Shown one piece after another: positions 47,901-57,734 of a DNA stretch of 64,000 nucleotides. A model generated the notes under the pieces. The model was given only the letters and a program-made list of their open reading frames with translations. It ran no database searches and was not told where the DNA came from. This stretch comes from Ricordea florida. Its lineage: Eukaryota > Cnidaria > Anthozoa > Corallimorpharia > Ricordeidae. A program made the translations under genes and the position numbers. The DNA lies in the NCBI GenBank assembly GCA_949710005.1, contig OX453275.1, positions 32,026,218-32,090,217 of the forward strand, given 5' to 3'. The first letter of the stretch is position 1. Each line of letters begins with the position of its first letter.

Positions 47901-50900
47901 ACCACAGTCCAGTACTGTTTAGTAGCTTTCCATAGGATGGTCACACTGCATGGTTTGATCTACAGATGAAAAAGTTAGAACTATACTGCATAGTAACACA
48001 AACAGTACCTCATTACAGTACTGTTCAGTTGCTTTCCTTAGAATGGTCAAGCTACATTGTTTGATCCACAGATGAACAAGGTAAAACCTCACTTGACTGG
48101 ACAATGTATTTATATTGGTTTAGTCTAATAAAAGTGTTTGTTGAAAATCGTTTTTAGAAGAGGCATTATTCCTGGTTGAAAAAACCACAGCTTAGCATCC
48201 AGTCGCTTCCTTCCTCCCTCCAGACCTTGTTCAATACTAAATACGAGCGGCGGAAACGGGATTAGTCAGTCAGAATTTTCTTAAATGTATCTCATATATC
48301 CATAACAAAATGACTAAATCAGACTTCAGCTGTGAGACTGTAAATTTTTTTCTCTTCTCTTTTCTATGCCCCAAAAAACTCTGGCCAATAGTCATCATTT
48401 TTTGTTTCAGCTTGAAGGTTGGGAAATAAACCCTGAAGTTCTTCAAGCTCTCAACGATCAGTTTTTTGGTCACATTCGTGGAAAAAGATGGGTAAGCTTT
48501 CTCAGTTAGTGCGCGCGCTGTGACTGGTCAATTTAGCAGGCCGTACTTCACTGTACGGCCCGCTAAATTCAAAAGTTTGTTTTGGTCGCCAAAGTGTCTC
48601 CAGAGATACAATAAATATCTTACAAACCTTGTTTTCTCAGTCGGTACTGTAAGTTACGGACCGAGATTTTTCCGCACGGAAATCCGAGCGGAAAAAACTC
48701 GGTCCAAAAATTACAGTACGGACCTCGAACTCGGTTGATAAGAGGTATGCAAGAAATTGGGTAAATCAAACGAGTTGATTAAAGTTATAAGGTAAAATGG
48801 AGGTGCTGACGTTTCGAGCGTTAGCTCTTCGTCGGAGCAAATGAGAGGATTGTGGGTTACGTACAATTTATATAGAGAAGTTTGGAGCCATACTATTGGT
48901 GGAACCATAGCAGTGTGTGAATGGAAGTGAATAAATTGGATGAATGATTAAATGAATGAGAAACGTTCATTGATACCGTGGGGATTAAGAGAACCGAGTT
49001 GGAAGATAAACTTCTGTTCTAGGTTTTTACGGCTTTTGGTGTTGCCCTGATGCACGGAAAGGCCACATACCGCAATGTTGTGAGTGGAGTAGTTAGGCAG
49101 ATTAAAGTGTCGCGCTACAGGTTTAGATGCATCTTTGTCATTTCGTTCGACATCACGCAGATGTTCGCGGAAACTGTCACTTAATCTTCTTCCGGTCTCG
49201 CCGATGTATATCTTCTTGCATAAGGTGCATTTTATGCAATAGATAACATTGGCGGAAGTGCATGTGAAACGGTCGGTGATTTTAAACGATCGTTTAGGTC
49301 CTGCTATTTTGTCTGTGTTGTGGATGAAAGGGCAAGTTTTGCATCTTTTGCGTGTACAGTTGAATGTGCCAGGTGATTCGTCTGATTTAAGTGTACTTCT
49401 AACTAAAAATCGCTTACGTTTTTTACGTTTAAATGAGATGAGTGGTGGTAGTGAGAAGATGTTGCCTGTTTCGTTGTCATTCTGAAGTAACTTGAAGTTC
49501 TTCAGAATGATGTTCTTGACAGGTAGGTTGAGTGGGTGAATAAGAGGTATATGTCGCTTTGCCATAGGCTTTCTCAAAGTTCGTTTACGTGTGGTACGAC
49601 TTCTCGCGACTCCATCGCACGCTCGCACTTGTGTCCAAAAGTGTCCAAAATTCGACTTTTGTGCAAGTCTACTTTGTCATGATATCTTCAAATCATTCGA
49701 TCTCTTTTATGTTTAAGAAATCAAGAGACCAAAGTGTAAAATGTCTACGAAATATATTATTGATAATAAGTTATTACTACTATTATCGAGTGACACGTTA
49801 CAGTGCTTCAAAGACCTCAGTGGCAACAGCTTGTAGCATATGTTTGAATAAACTTGAACGAAGAAAACCGTTATTCAAAATTCAGCGTTTGTTTACCTCG
49901 CATTTGTAGTAAAAGTAAATGCATGCTATATGTACCTTGTGTCCAATCTTTCTCATATCCAATGAAAAATATTCCCTGTTTCAAATTCTTTGCATGGAAA
50001 TACGCAGTTTTATCTTTCGTGCGCCTTTGCACTAGAACACGTACCGCCATATTTGTTGCAATGAGTCTACTGCTGCCTCTGCTAGCGCACAACAAGAATG
50101 CTAGCGCAGTTGACGTTACTTATCATCACTTCCCTAGCAACAGCTTTGTGGTTGACGTTTGTCCCTTTAACATTATCTACGCTGAAACAAGGCGTGAAAG
50201 TCACTTTGCTTTTATTTGATAGGGAGGATGGGGCCGTAATGGCGACCTGCAAAATGCGTTAAACAATGCGTACATGGGTCACATTCGTGGCAAACGGGAT
50301 CAGGTAAATCTTAATCATAATCATTACATCAATTGCTAGAGCATAGTGAAACAAACAGTTCCACAGTACAGTGCTGTTCAGTAGCGTTTCAAAGAATGGT
50401 CACACTGCATGGTTGGATTACAGATGAAAAAGTTAGAACCACACTGTGTAGTAAAACAAACAGTACCACAGTACAGTACTATTCAGTAGCTTTACAAAGA
50501 ATGGTCACACTGCATGGTTTGATCCACAGATGAAAAAGGTAGAACCACACTGTATAGTAAAACTAACAGTACCACAGTACAGCACTGTTCAGTAGCTTTC
50601 CAAAGAATGGTCACACTGCATGGATGGATCCACAGATGAAAAAGATAGAACCACACTGTATAGTAAAACAAGTACAGTACTGTTCAGTAGCTTTACATAG
50701 AATGGTCCCACTGTATGGTTTGGTCCACAGATGAAAAAAGTTGGAACAGCACTGCACAGTAAAACAAACAGTACCACAGTACAGCACTGTTCAGTAGCTT
50801 TTCAAAGAATGATCACACTGCATGGTTGGATCGACAGATGAAAAAGTTAGCCTGAATGGAGTTAGAACCACACTGTACAGTACAACAAACAGTTGATCTG

Positions 50901-51599
50901 ATTGGCTGAGCTACTGCACACTATCAGCCACTAAATTTTCTCCGATTCTTATTGGTTTCAATTGATCACGTGACGCGATATTGTTCGTCCGCGGAGAGAC
51001 ACTATCAGCCCATAGTACCCTTCCCAGGAAAATGCCCGTATGGATAGTTTTCGTCTCTAGTTACACCTTCTTCGCCAAGGTCAGCGAAGAAGATGTAACG
51101 AGCAAATTAGTGACATTTGTGACAGGCTGTAGCATGAATAAATATTTGGTAGATTTGAATTTAGTGGTTTTGACTGTTTTTTAACTGGCGCGCGGAAGAA
51201 AATTTAATGGTGAACAATAAAAACAAAGTGTTTATGTCTCGGAACTATCAGTCCGATAGCTGCCCCTTAGAAATTTGATGTTCTTAGTTAAAACTGGCAT
51301 ATCTGTTTTAAGATCAAATTTCCGCGGGGCAACTATCAGCCGATAGTTCCTCGACAGAAGCACTCTATTGTTTAAATAGGAACAAATCTCGAGCTCACAA
51401 TCTAATTGTTAAATATAAATGTCAGAAGAAACATCTGAAACTGTTAATAAATAACGGCTTTATAAATGAGGAGTTAATAATTGTCTTTCTTCAATCTCAC
51501 TGCGATGACTTGTGAAAACTAAACATGAACATGTTTTAGTCTCCACTATTTCCATTTCCTTTATTGTTTCAGACTCAAAGCACCAAGAAATCAGAGTGA
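44924..51599 (+). CDS. secreted neuropeptide precursor with repeated GHIR-amide units
   Basis: Five exons fit exactly: 44924-45058, 47619-47693, 48411-48491, 50223-50303 and 51573-51599. All introns are GT-AG and all junctions are phase 0, giving 132 residues. Residues 1-17 (MFFKLVILLFVVCLANC) are a clear signal peptide. The first four exons each end in one processing unit: YFGHIGKKKK, YFGHIRGKRT, FFGHIRGKRW and YMGHIRGKRDQ. Gly-Lys-Arg is the standard signal for dibasic cleavage and C-terminal amidation, so three peptides ending in GHIR-amide are expected, each about 21-24 residues if cut only at the dibasic sites. The spacers share an AL.N motif. The last exon encodes only a short tail. AATAAA lies at 51790-51795. 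Each unit matches the same motif in its own symmetrical exon, which rules out chance. I recall HIRamide-type peptides from Nematostella but cannot verify the match. Confidence 0.88.
45106..45330. repeat. MITE in neuropeptide intron 1
   Basis: TAAGGGACGGACCATTACTAAAGTGATGGAGG is mirrored by CCGCATCACTTTTCTAATGGTCTGTCCCTAA; the centre is T- and C-rich. The arms are about 30 bp. Probably a small non-autonomous DNA transposon. Confidence 0.8.
45915..46072. repeat. fold-back repeat in neuropeptide intron 1
   Basis: GCAACCATTGAGTTATGGACGCACGCGG plus GCTAAGCAC is mirrored by GTGCTTAGC plus CCAAATGCGTCCATAACTCGATAGTTGC. The arms are about 45 bp with mismatches. Confidence 0.75.
47205..47480 (+). mobile_element. 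tRNA-derived SINE, disrupted by a local tandem duplication
   Basis: TCCTATAGCTCAGTGGTAGAGC (47264-47285) is a tRNA A-box region, and GGTCGTAGGTTCGACTCC (47397-47414) is a B-box region. Between them, the segment CAGTATGCAGGATGTTTGTCCCAT through GGCCTTGTTCCCAC repeats the segment at 47207-47262, so the tRNA-like head is split by a duplication of about 115 bp. The tail continues GGGAGAACTCGGATTGGC, as in tRNA-SINEs. Not a functional tRNA gene. Confidence 0.65.
47840..48105 (+). repeat. 105-bp satellite, about two copies, neuropeptide intron 2
   Basis: Units of about 100-105 bp built on CAGTACTGTT.AGT.GCTTTCC, ATGGTCA.ACTGCATGGTTTGATC and ACAGATGAAAAAGTTAGAA. The same unit fills 50335-50895 in intron 4. 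Confidence 0.8.
48525..48735. repeat. dispersed repeat in neuropeptide intron 3
   Basis: CACTGTACGGCCCGCTAAATTCAAAAGTTTGTTTTGGTCGCC AAAGTGTCTCCAG-type sequence, with an internal inverted pair (TAAGTTACGGACCGAG and CTCGGTCCAAAAATTA). It matches 13520-13700. Confidence 0.75.
48745..49700 (-). mobile_element. Penelope-like retroelement, 3' part with GIY-YIG endonuclease
   Basis: On the minus strand, 48948-49628 is open for 226 codons (no ATG at the start, so 5' truncated). It encodes the C-terminal endonuclease of Penelope-like elements: a CKTCPFI metal-site region, VIYCIKCTLCKKIYIGETGRRLSDSFREH with the GIY-YIG-type YIG and R, and the LGSLNPHGINERFSFI ending. The non-coding end (48780-48845) contains GTGCTGACGTTTCGAGCGTTAGC, shared with 41835-41935 and 43950-43978. 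The reverse transcriptase is missing. It sits in intron 3 of the neuropeptide gene, opposite in orientation. Confidence 0.85.
50335..50895 (+). repeat. 105-bp satellite, five to six copies, neuropeptide intron 4
   Basis: The unit GTAAAACAAACAGTACCACAG, CAGTACTGTTCAGTAGCTTTCC, AAAGAATGGTCACACTGCATGG and ATCCACAGATGAAAAAG recurs at about 105-bp steps. One unit (near 50665) is shortened. Confidence 0.88.
51240..51354. repeat. fold-back repeat in neuropeptide intron 4
   Basis: GGAACTATCAGTCCGATAGCTGCCCCTTAGAAATTTGA is mirrored by TCAAATTTCCGCGGGGCAACTATCAGCCGATAGTTCC. Related ACTATCAGCC sequence occurs at 50920 and 51001. Confidence 0.8.
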
Positions 51600-52171
51600 A
51601 CATAGGCTGACAAAACGAAAACCTTCAGTCGAACCCGGACAAACATTGGCTCACAGAACAAACGAAGTGTAAATTTAATAACTAGTAAAACGGCGATAAC
51701 TGCATGAGTTGAGTAGCCTTCAGTTGCTGTGGAGACAAAAGTACCCCACTAAATTAAATGGAAATAATATTTGATAAAATGTCACGATAAATAAACCTGG
51801 AAAGGAGTTTGTGCTGTGTCTATCTTCTTTATATAATGGGTATATATTAAATATTTATTCATCCAGAATTCCGAAATGTGCCCTAAGAGTAACATTGCTC
51901 ATCGAGAGGGCCCACTTTAAGAATAGAGTAGGAGGAACTCGCCGATCCTGGGGCACCGCTTTAAATCCACACCCAAAAACCACCCAAAACCAGTAAAATC
52001 CACCAAAATCAAACTAAACCCCAAAATCGGATCAAATATCCCAAAAATCGGATCAAAAATCCCAAAAATAAAAGTAAAAATCCCAAAATCAAAATCCGAC
52101 AACAAGAAAACTCAACAAATTCCAACAGATCACACAGAGCAAAATCAAAATCAAAATCCTAAAAATCAAAA

Positions 52172-52408
52172 TCAAATTCTATCCGAAAGGCTTTTGAAAA
52201 CCACCCGGGCCACAGTTTTTGCTAATTTTCGTGTAATACCTATGGTGGCATATAAACGTTCCAAAATCGTGCTTTCCTTGATCCATTCATTAACCCAACT
52301 TGCCTGTTGTTGGTAAAACTCAAAAGCTTCATATATCATGACTAAAATTGATAAACGTTTCAATTTTATATGAATTTCGTAGTAAACGAAACCTTGGAAC
52401 CAAACCAT
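52172..52408 (-). pseudogene. unidentified minus-strand frame next to the capsid relic
   Basis: 78 codons open from 52408, partly in the inverted-repeat zone. Residues 28-60 (FYQQQASWVNEWIKESTILERLYATIGITRKLAKTV) look protein-like. No family recognised; possibly the remains of an element gene divergent from the capsid. Confidence 0.25.
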
Positions 52409-52419
52409 TACTCTCGTAC

Positions 52420-53817
52420 TTCTTACGGATTAAAAGCAGAAAGTACCCTTAACCGGATAACATTTAATCCGTCTACTGCCAATCCCGGCAGGAGAAAGAA
52501 TAGAAGTCGATATTCCTCGTTTAAATAAGGATATTGGTATAGTTCCGAATAGTGTATTTCTAATCTTCGATTTAACTGTTTTCGGACATGGGAACAATAC
52601 AATCGTCAATAATCTCGGTAGAATTGTAGTGAATCGATTGAAAGTCAGCTTTGATGGTGTATTACTTCAGGACGTTAATCGATATGATTTCTTTATGACA
52701 TACAACGACCCGCTATTCTTAACCAAAAAATAACGTAATGACCGATTGAGACAGGGGATATCAAACGAAAATATCCGAAGATTACGGACAGACGCGAGTA
52801 ACAAAGATACGAGTCGATCCAAGGATGTTTTATTATCTAAAATCCATGGAACTAAATATTGCTTTCCAATAGATCATCCAGTTATAAATGATGGTGGAGT
52901 ATCTTCTCCTTATGCTTTGAGAGATAATTTGAAATTCGAGTTAACTCTAGCACCTGTGAACGATATCGTTTACTATACTAATTCTCTTTAACCACTGGAT
53001 TATAAATTAACCAATATTGAATTAGAATACCGCACTATTAACAGTGATTATTTATGTAATGGTGTCCAACAAGTTTACAAAGATGGGAAAGGATATTTCT
53101 ATAAAAATATTTATCTAACTGAAACGGCCATTATTAACCTCGATAAAGATGAAATAATCTCCAAACACATTAATATTCCAAAAAGTCAGCTACTAGAATA
53201 TTGTGTCTTTTCGTGGATGAGAGTTATAATGGATTGAGAAACTCCGAAAAATTTTTGAATCCGGATATAACTTCTGTTGTTGTTGAAGTTGAAAGCGTCC
53301 TAAACCGATTGTATTCCAAAGGTATGGTACCAACTGACTTCTGGCATTCTATTCAGCAGCGGTATGAATCCGATAATTTTACTGAAAGTGATTTTGTGTA
53401 GAATTAACCTTGACTTTATTTTACTTGAAATGTTGAAGAGATGGTCTTGGGATTTACATCACAATCGCTTCGGTTGAAGAACAAAAAAACTCGGCGATTA
53501 CAACTCAGAACTCAAGGTGAGCACATGCAACCCTTCGAGTGGGACTGGGCCATATCAATGTGAACCGCTGACAAGGGCACTCGGCAACAGATTTTTATTC
53601 AGATAAATTTTGCTTTATGGATTGATCTAAGGTCTCATTTTGACTGAATAATATTCATGGGTCTGGGTTGTCATTGGTGAATGGAAATGACGGCATTGAG
53701 ATTACCATCCATAGAAATAAGACCGGTTCTGGACAGGTAACTTGTTATATGTATTTAGTAGTCGATGCCTTAATGGAAATTCAAGATGAATCATTATTAT
53801 CAATAAAATATTGACTA
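52420..53817 (+). pseudogene. major capsid protein pseudogene
   Basis: Plus-strand pieces match the capsid protein of the intact element in order: LKAESTLNRITFNPS near 52432, a VFLIFDLTVFGHGNN block near 52555, MRQGISNENIRRLRT at 52746, PIDHPVINDGGV near 52866 and a CYMYLVVDALMEI end near 53745-53790. The reading is broken by a frame change near 52490, stops near 52732 and 52991, further frame changes near 53205 and 53400, and extra sequence around 53400-53600. Confidence 0.85.
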
Positions 53818-54252
53818 TTCTGGTTTTATTTATTGATAATCTGCTGGCAGTTTGCTTGGACGCTGTTGAAAATTTGCTAGGAAATCCTACAAAAATTAGC
53901 AGAAACTATTGCCCAAGTGGTTTTCAAAAGCCGTTCGGATAGATTTTGATCTGATTTTGGTTTTGATTCTTAGTATTTTGATTTTGATTTTTGGGATTTT
54001 GATTTTTATTTTGCTTTGCGTGATCTGTTGGAATTTGTTGAGTTTTCTTGTTGTCGGATTTTGATCTGATTTTGGGATATTGATTTTTATTTTTGGGATT
54101 TTTGATCCAATTTTGAGGATTTTTGATCCGATTTTGGGGGTTTTTGATCCGATTTTGGGGTTTAGTTTGATTTTGGTGGATTTTACTGGTTTTGGGTGGT
54201 TTTGGGGTGTGGATTTAAGGTGGTGTCCCAGGATCGGCGAGTTCCTCTTACT

Positions 54253-55209
54253 AATAAAATTAGTTTACAGATTGAGATTGGGTCAGAAACGGTACAGAGA
54301 ATAAAAGCACACACACACACAAAAGGTGAACAGAGAAGGCAATTGGTAGAGCATAGACTTCTCAATACCGAAAGCATTTTGAGTTCAACGGGAAATATTT
54401 CGCTAAAAGTCCTGTCCTGCGATATCAACTATCTAATAAGCCAAAGTATGATTTTACCATTAAGACAGTGAACTCGAAGTTTATACTGACCGATAGTCTG
54501 AGAAGGGTGAAGCCTTGAGTGTACAATAAAAAGTCAGTAGAGTCCGCGATCGAACCCTCTATTGAGTTCTTTTTGAAAAATGAAACGTCTAAATAGCGAA
54601 TTTTACAACAATATTTGCTTTTTCGTGCAATTTTTTACATCCTGTTTTGTGTAGTGACGTAAGAGCGCAGTTTATATTGAATGTCAGACATTCATGTAAG
54701 TTTGAATGTCCAACAACGACAATAACCAATTAGGAAAGTTTTAAATTTCTAATTGAACGCTAAGCCTGAATGATTACTGAATCAAATGTTTTAACTGACT
54801 ATTCCTATGTTTGGAATGCATGATTGAATGAAAAATTAAACTTGATTAAAATGCATTTGAAAGGGTACATGAATGGTTCAATCGCAGGGCAATTTAAATG
54901 TTTACAGTTAAAGTTGTAATGGTCGTAATATATTTTCATATTTTTAAATAAACATTGATCAGTTGAATTTTTGCGACGTTAGCAACCTACCCTTTAAAGG
55001 AGCGTACGTGGCCCTGAAAAGTACAAAGTTCATGCACGGCTGGCCACATGCGAATCTCTGACAAAAAATTTGCGAACGAGCAGCTGTACGCAGGCATATG
55101 CAAGATCTAAAACCACAGAAGGACAGATCCAGCAAAATTCAAAAAGTAGAAAGTTTGGTTCCCGGAATACAATTCAAAATCTTTATCGGTAATTAAATCC
55201 TCTCGTAAC
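54253..55209. other. gene-free stretch upstream of the vanin-like gene
   Basis: A short (CA)n run at about 54308-54320. Otherwise AT-rich sequence without coding signal; promoter and 5' UTR of the next gene are expected near its right end. Confidence 0.4.
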
Positions 55210-56787
55210 ATGATCAAACAAGGTAGAGTCCCTCCCAATTTGGCACTTATAATGCTGCTATTAATGGTTAAGGCTTCAGTAGCTTCTGATGGGTACACTG
55301 CTGCTGTTTACGAGCACGCTACGGCCTTCAAATTGGGCGTTCAAACACGCAGCCAAGCTCTTGAAGTCATGAAGGATAATATAGCAGTTTTCCAAGAGAA
55401 GTCTCGCCTTGCGAAAGAGAGAGGTGCAGACATTATCGTTTTTCCCGAAGATGGCCTATATGGATTTACGTTTACACGCGATGAGATGTATCTGTATTTG
55501 GATGACATTCCGAATCCATCTAGTCTCGCCACGAGTTGGAATCCATGCACAGAACCAGATCGTTTCAAGAACACAGAGGTTACACGTATACTCAGTTGCA
55601 TGGCGCGCAACTTTTCAATTGCGGTGGTTGCAAACATGGGAGATGTGAAGTACTGTAATAAGACGTCCGACCCTAACTGCCCTGATGATGGAAGATACCA
55701 GTTCAATACCGATGTTGCATTTGATACAGATGGCACGCTGCTTGCAAGGTATCGCAAAGTGCATCTTTTTAAAATCGAGAAAACGTATTTTAACACTCCA
55801 AGTCGACCAGACGTTGTTTCATTTACGACTTCATTTGGCGTCACATTTGGTATGTTTACAAGTTTTGACCTTCTCTTCCATGATCCTGCTATTGTGCTGG
55901 GCGAGACCGTTCGCAATATTGTATTTCCCACCGCTTGGATGGATGGCCTTCCCACTTTGATTTCAGTTGGGATACAGCAGGGATGGTCAAGGGCTCTTTC
56001 AGTTAATTTTCTCGCTGCTAACCAGCATTTCCCACAATACAGAATGACAGGAAGTGGAATATACTCAAGAGGCGACGCATTGGATTACATCCATGACATG
56101 CAAACTTCGGAAGGACATCTGTTGGTGGCTCGCGTGCCAAACCTAGATTTGCCTAAAGGTAATTTCCAGGAACGCAGTACAGGGTCGAATTTGAATCCGT
56201 CCAGCGATGAAACATTCACCTCTCAAGTTAGAGATGATCCTTATACATTTGTTAAACTCCGCGGGGCTCATGGCACTGTCTCTGTCTGTACCCCGGGTCT
56301 TTGCTGTCAAGCAAATTACTCCACAGTCAGTGAAAGTCCTTTTGGAAAAGAGATGTTTGCCTTTGGAGCCTTCAATGGTCATCACAAGTACCCAGGAGGA
56401 TACTACATTCAGGCCTGCATTTTACTTAAATGCGCAAATATGGAGGAACAGTCCTGTGGCAGTTTAACTACCACGTCATCAACCATTTTCAAGTCGTTTG
56501 CCATCGAGGGAAATTTCTCCAATGAAACATATGTGTATCCTGAGGTTATTTTAAATGATTTGCAGATTATCTCAGGAAGCGAAACTGAGTACTCTGGACA
56601 TAAAATGGTTGTGAGCTCGTTTACCAAGCCATTGCTGTCTGCCATGTTATTTGGTCGCACATATGCCTTAGATTCTTCTACATCCGTTATACGGCGCCGT
56701 ACACTCCTGCAGCAAAAATTGCAGTTAGGAAAACGTCAACGGGTAAAGCGCTTGAAGCAGCTTAACAGTGATTTACAGTTGTTGTAG
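55210..56787 (+). CDS. secreted vanin/biotinidase-like protein (nitrilase superfamily), nucleophile Cys replaced by Ser
   Basis: 525 residues in one exon. Residues 1-26 are a signal peptide. The nitrilase-superfamily domain follows: E80 in FPEDGLYG is the expected catalytic Glu and K183 in YRKVHLF the expected catalytic Lys. The nucleophile position reads GMFTSFDLLFHDP with Ser218 (AGT), where vanins and biotinidase have Cys (GxFTCFD). The C-terminal vanin domain is present and Cys-rich. Vanins hydrolyse pantetheine to pantothenate and cysteamine; biotinidase frees biotin from biocytin. With Ser in place of Cys this copy is probably inactive or altered. No GPI signal is evident; the tail is basic (LGKRQRVKRLKQL). 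Single-exon structure suggests a retrocopy or an intron-poor family. Confidence 0.9.
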   Translation: MIKQGRVPPNLALIMLLLMVKASVASDGYTAAVYEHATAFKLGVQTRSQALEVMKDNIAVFQEKSRLAKERGADIIVFPEDGLYGFTFTRDEMYLYLDDIPNPSSLATSWNPCTEPDRFKNTEVTRILSCMARNFSIAVVANMGDVKYCNKTSDPNCPDDGRYQFNTDVAFDTDGTLLARYRKVHLFKIEKTYFNTPSRPDVVSFTTSFGVTFGMFTSFDLLFHDPAIVLGETVRNIVFPTAWMDGLPTLISVGIQQGWSRALSVNFLAANQHFPQYRMTGSGIYSRGDALDYIHDMQTSEGHLLVARVPNLDLPKGNFQERSTGSNLNPSSDETFTSQVRDDPYTFVKLRGAHGTVSVCTPGLCCQANYSTVSESPFGKEMFAFGAFNGHHKYPGGYYIQACILLKCANMEEQSCGSLTTTSSTIFKSFAIEGNFSNETYVYPEVILNDLQIISGSETEYSGHKMVVSSFTKPLLSAMLFGRTYALDSSTSVIRRRTLLQQKLQLGKRQRVKRLKQLNSDLQLL

Positions 56788-57385
56788 AAATCTTAATTTT
56801 AGAGGTAGCCTTCGGCTATCGAGTATTCTATCGCCCCCTGCCTGGAGGATGAGTGGGTGCTTGCTAGTAATGGACTAATGAGATGAGGATGTTCTGATGG
56901 ATATGGTAGCATTTCGTGACTTGGATTGACTATAAGGAAGTTCTATTTTTAATAGTTGCTAAAATGGGGTCGCGCGTTTTCGGGATATTGGGGGTAAGGA
57001 AATTCCGGTAGGTAAGACTTAGTAAGGATTTAATGTTAAGATCGTTCATTTATTTCATTATTCATTTCGTTTCTGTTCCCTGTGATATTTACCTTACGCC
57101 CACTTTATTACGTCAATATTTCATGGGGGTCGACACGTTTTTGTGTCACTGCAAACGCCAATGGCTTTTGTCTACATTTCGTCTTCATTGAATGAATATC
57201 ACGTTTTGAAGTTTTCAGCATTCTTAACAGCCTAAGCATTCACTTTGTGGGTCAGATTTATAAAGTTTAGTTTTGGTTTTTTTGTGAAATTAGTTTTATT
57301 CAGTGATCCATACCTTACTGTATACTATTGTGGTAGTATCCTTTGGAATATCTCTAGTGTTAAAGTGTATTGTTTTCAAGATTTA
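56788..57385. other. 3' flank of the vanin-like gene
   Basis: AT-rich, no gene seen. Presumed 3' UTR at its left end. Confidence 0.4.
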
Positions 57386-57389
57386 CTCT

Positions 57390-57730
57390 TAGGGACCGTT
57401 CATTTTTTACGACGGAGGTGATGCTGGTGTGATTCGGGAAGCACCATTTAAAAATTGCATTATCCCTCCTTGAAGCGGTAATTTTTTCTACTCCCCCCCC
57501 GCCCCCAAACTTCTAATACAACAGAGAACTGTTTATTAGAGAGCACAAATCAAAAGAAAGAAAAGGCAATTTTGGATTCAAACATTTTGGCATAAAAGTA
57601 TTGCCAAAATATTTTAATATATTTAAATATATGATCCCCTTTTCCCTAATTTATTTGGGATGGCCCCCCTCAAAAGCAGTTTTTTTGCATGCCCCCCCTC
57701 CCTCGTAAAAATGGAATCACTCCGTAGTAG
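57390..57730. repeat. MITE-like element
   Basis: GACCGTTCATTTTTTACGACGGAGGTGAT is mirrored by CCTCCCTCGTAAAAATGGAATCACTCC. The interior has C-rich runs (57495-57510, 57662-57705). Borders approximate. Confidence 0.6.
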
Positions 57731-57734
57731 AACA

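Larger units (their letters stand above)
51927..54252. mobile_element. short Polinton derivative (about 2.3 kb) carrying only a capsid relic
   Basis: The ends read AGTAGGAGGAACTCGCCGATCC and GGATCGGCGAGTTCCTCTTACT, an AG...CT inverted pair like that of the intact element. The inverted repeats continue inwards about 300-360 bp (51927-52225 and 53890-54252) through GAT/TTTTGGG-rich tandem sequence to the GAAAACCACCCGGGCC / CCCAAGTGGTTTTC blocks. The flanks AATAG and AATAA agree at 4 of 5 positions, a possible decayed target duplication. Only a broken capsid gene lies inside, so most of the element was lost. Confidence 0.72.

Noticed and set aside
45020-50303. Assignment of the GHIR units to the tachykinin-type FxGxR-amide family
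   Set aside because: FFGHIR-amide looks similar, but there are two residues (His-Ile) between Gly and Arg where the tachykinin-related consensus has one. Also one unit has Met, not Phe, before Gly.
55341-55955. 204-codon frame opposite the vanin-like gene
   Set aside because: Reverse-strand shadow of a well-supported coding region.
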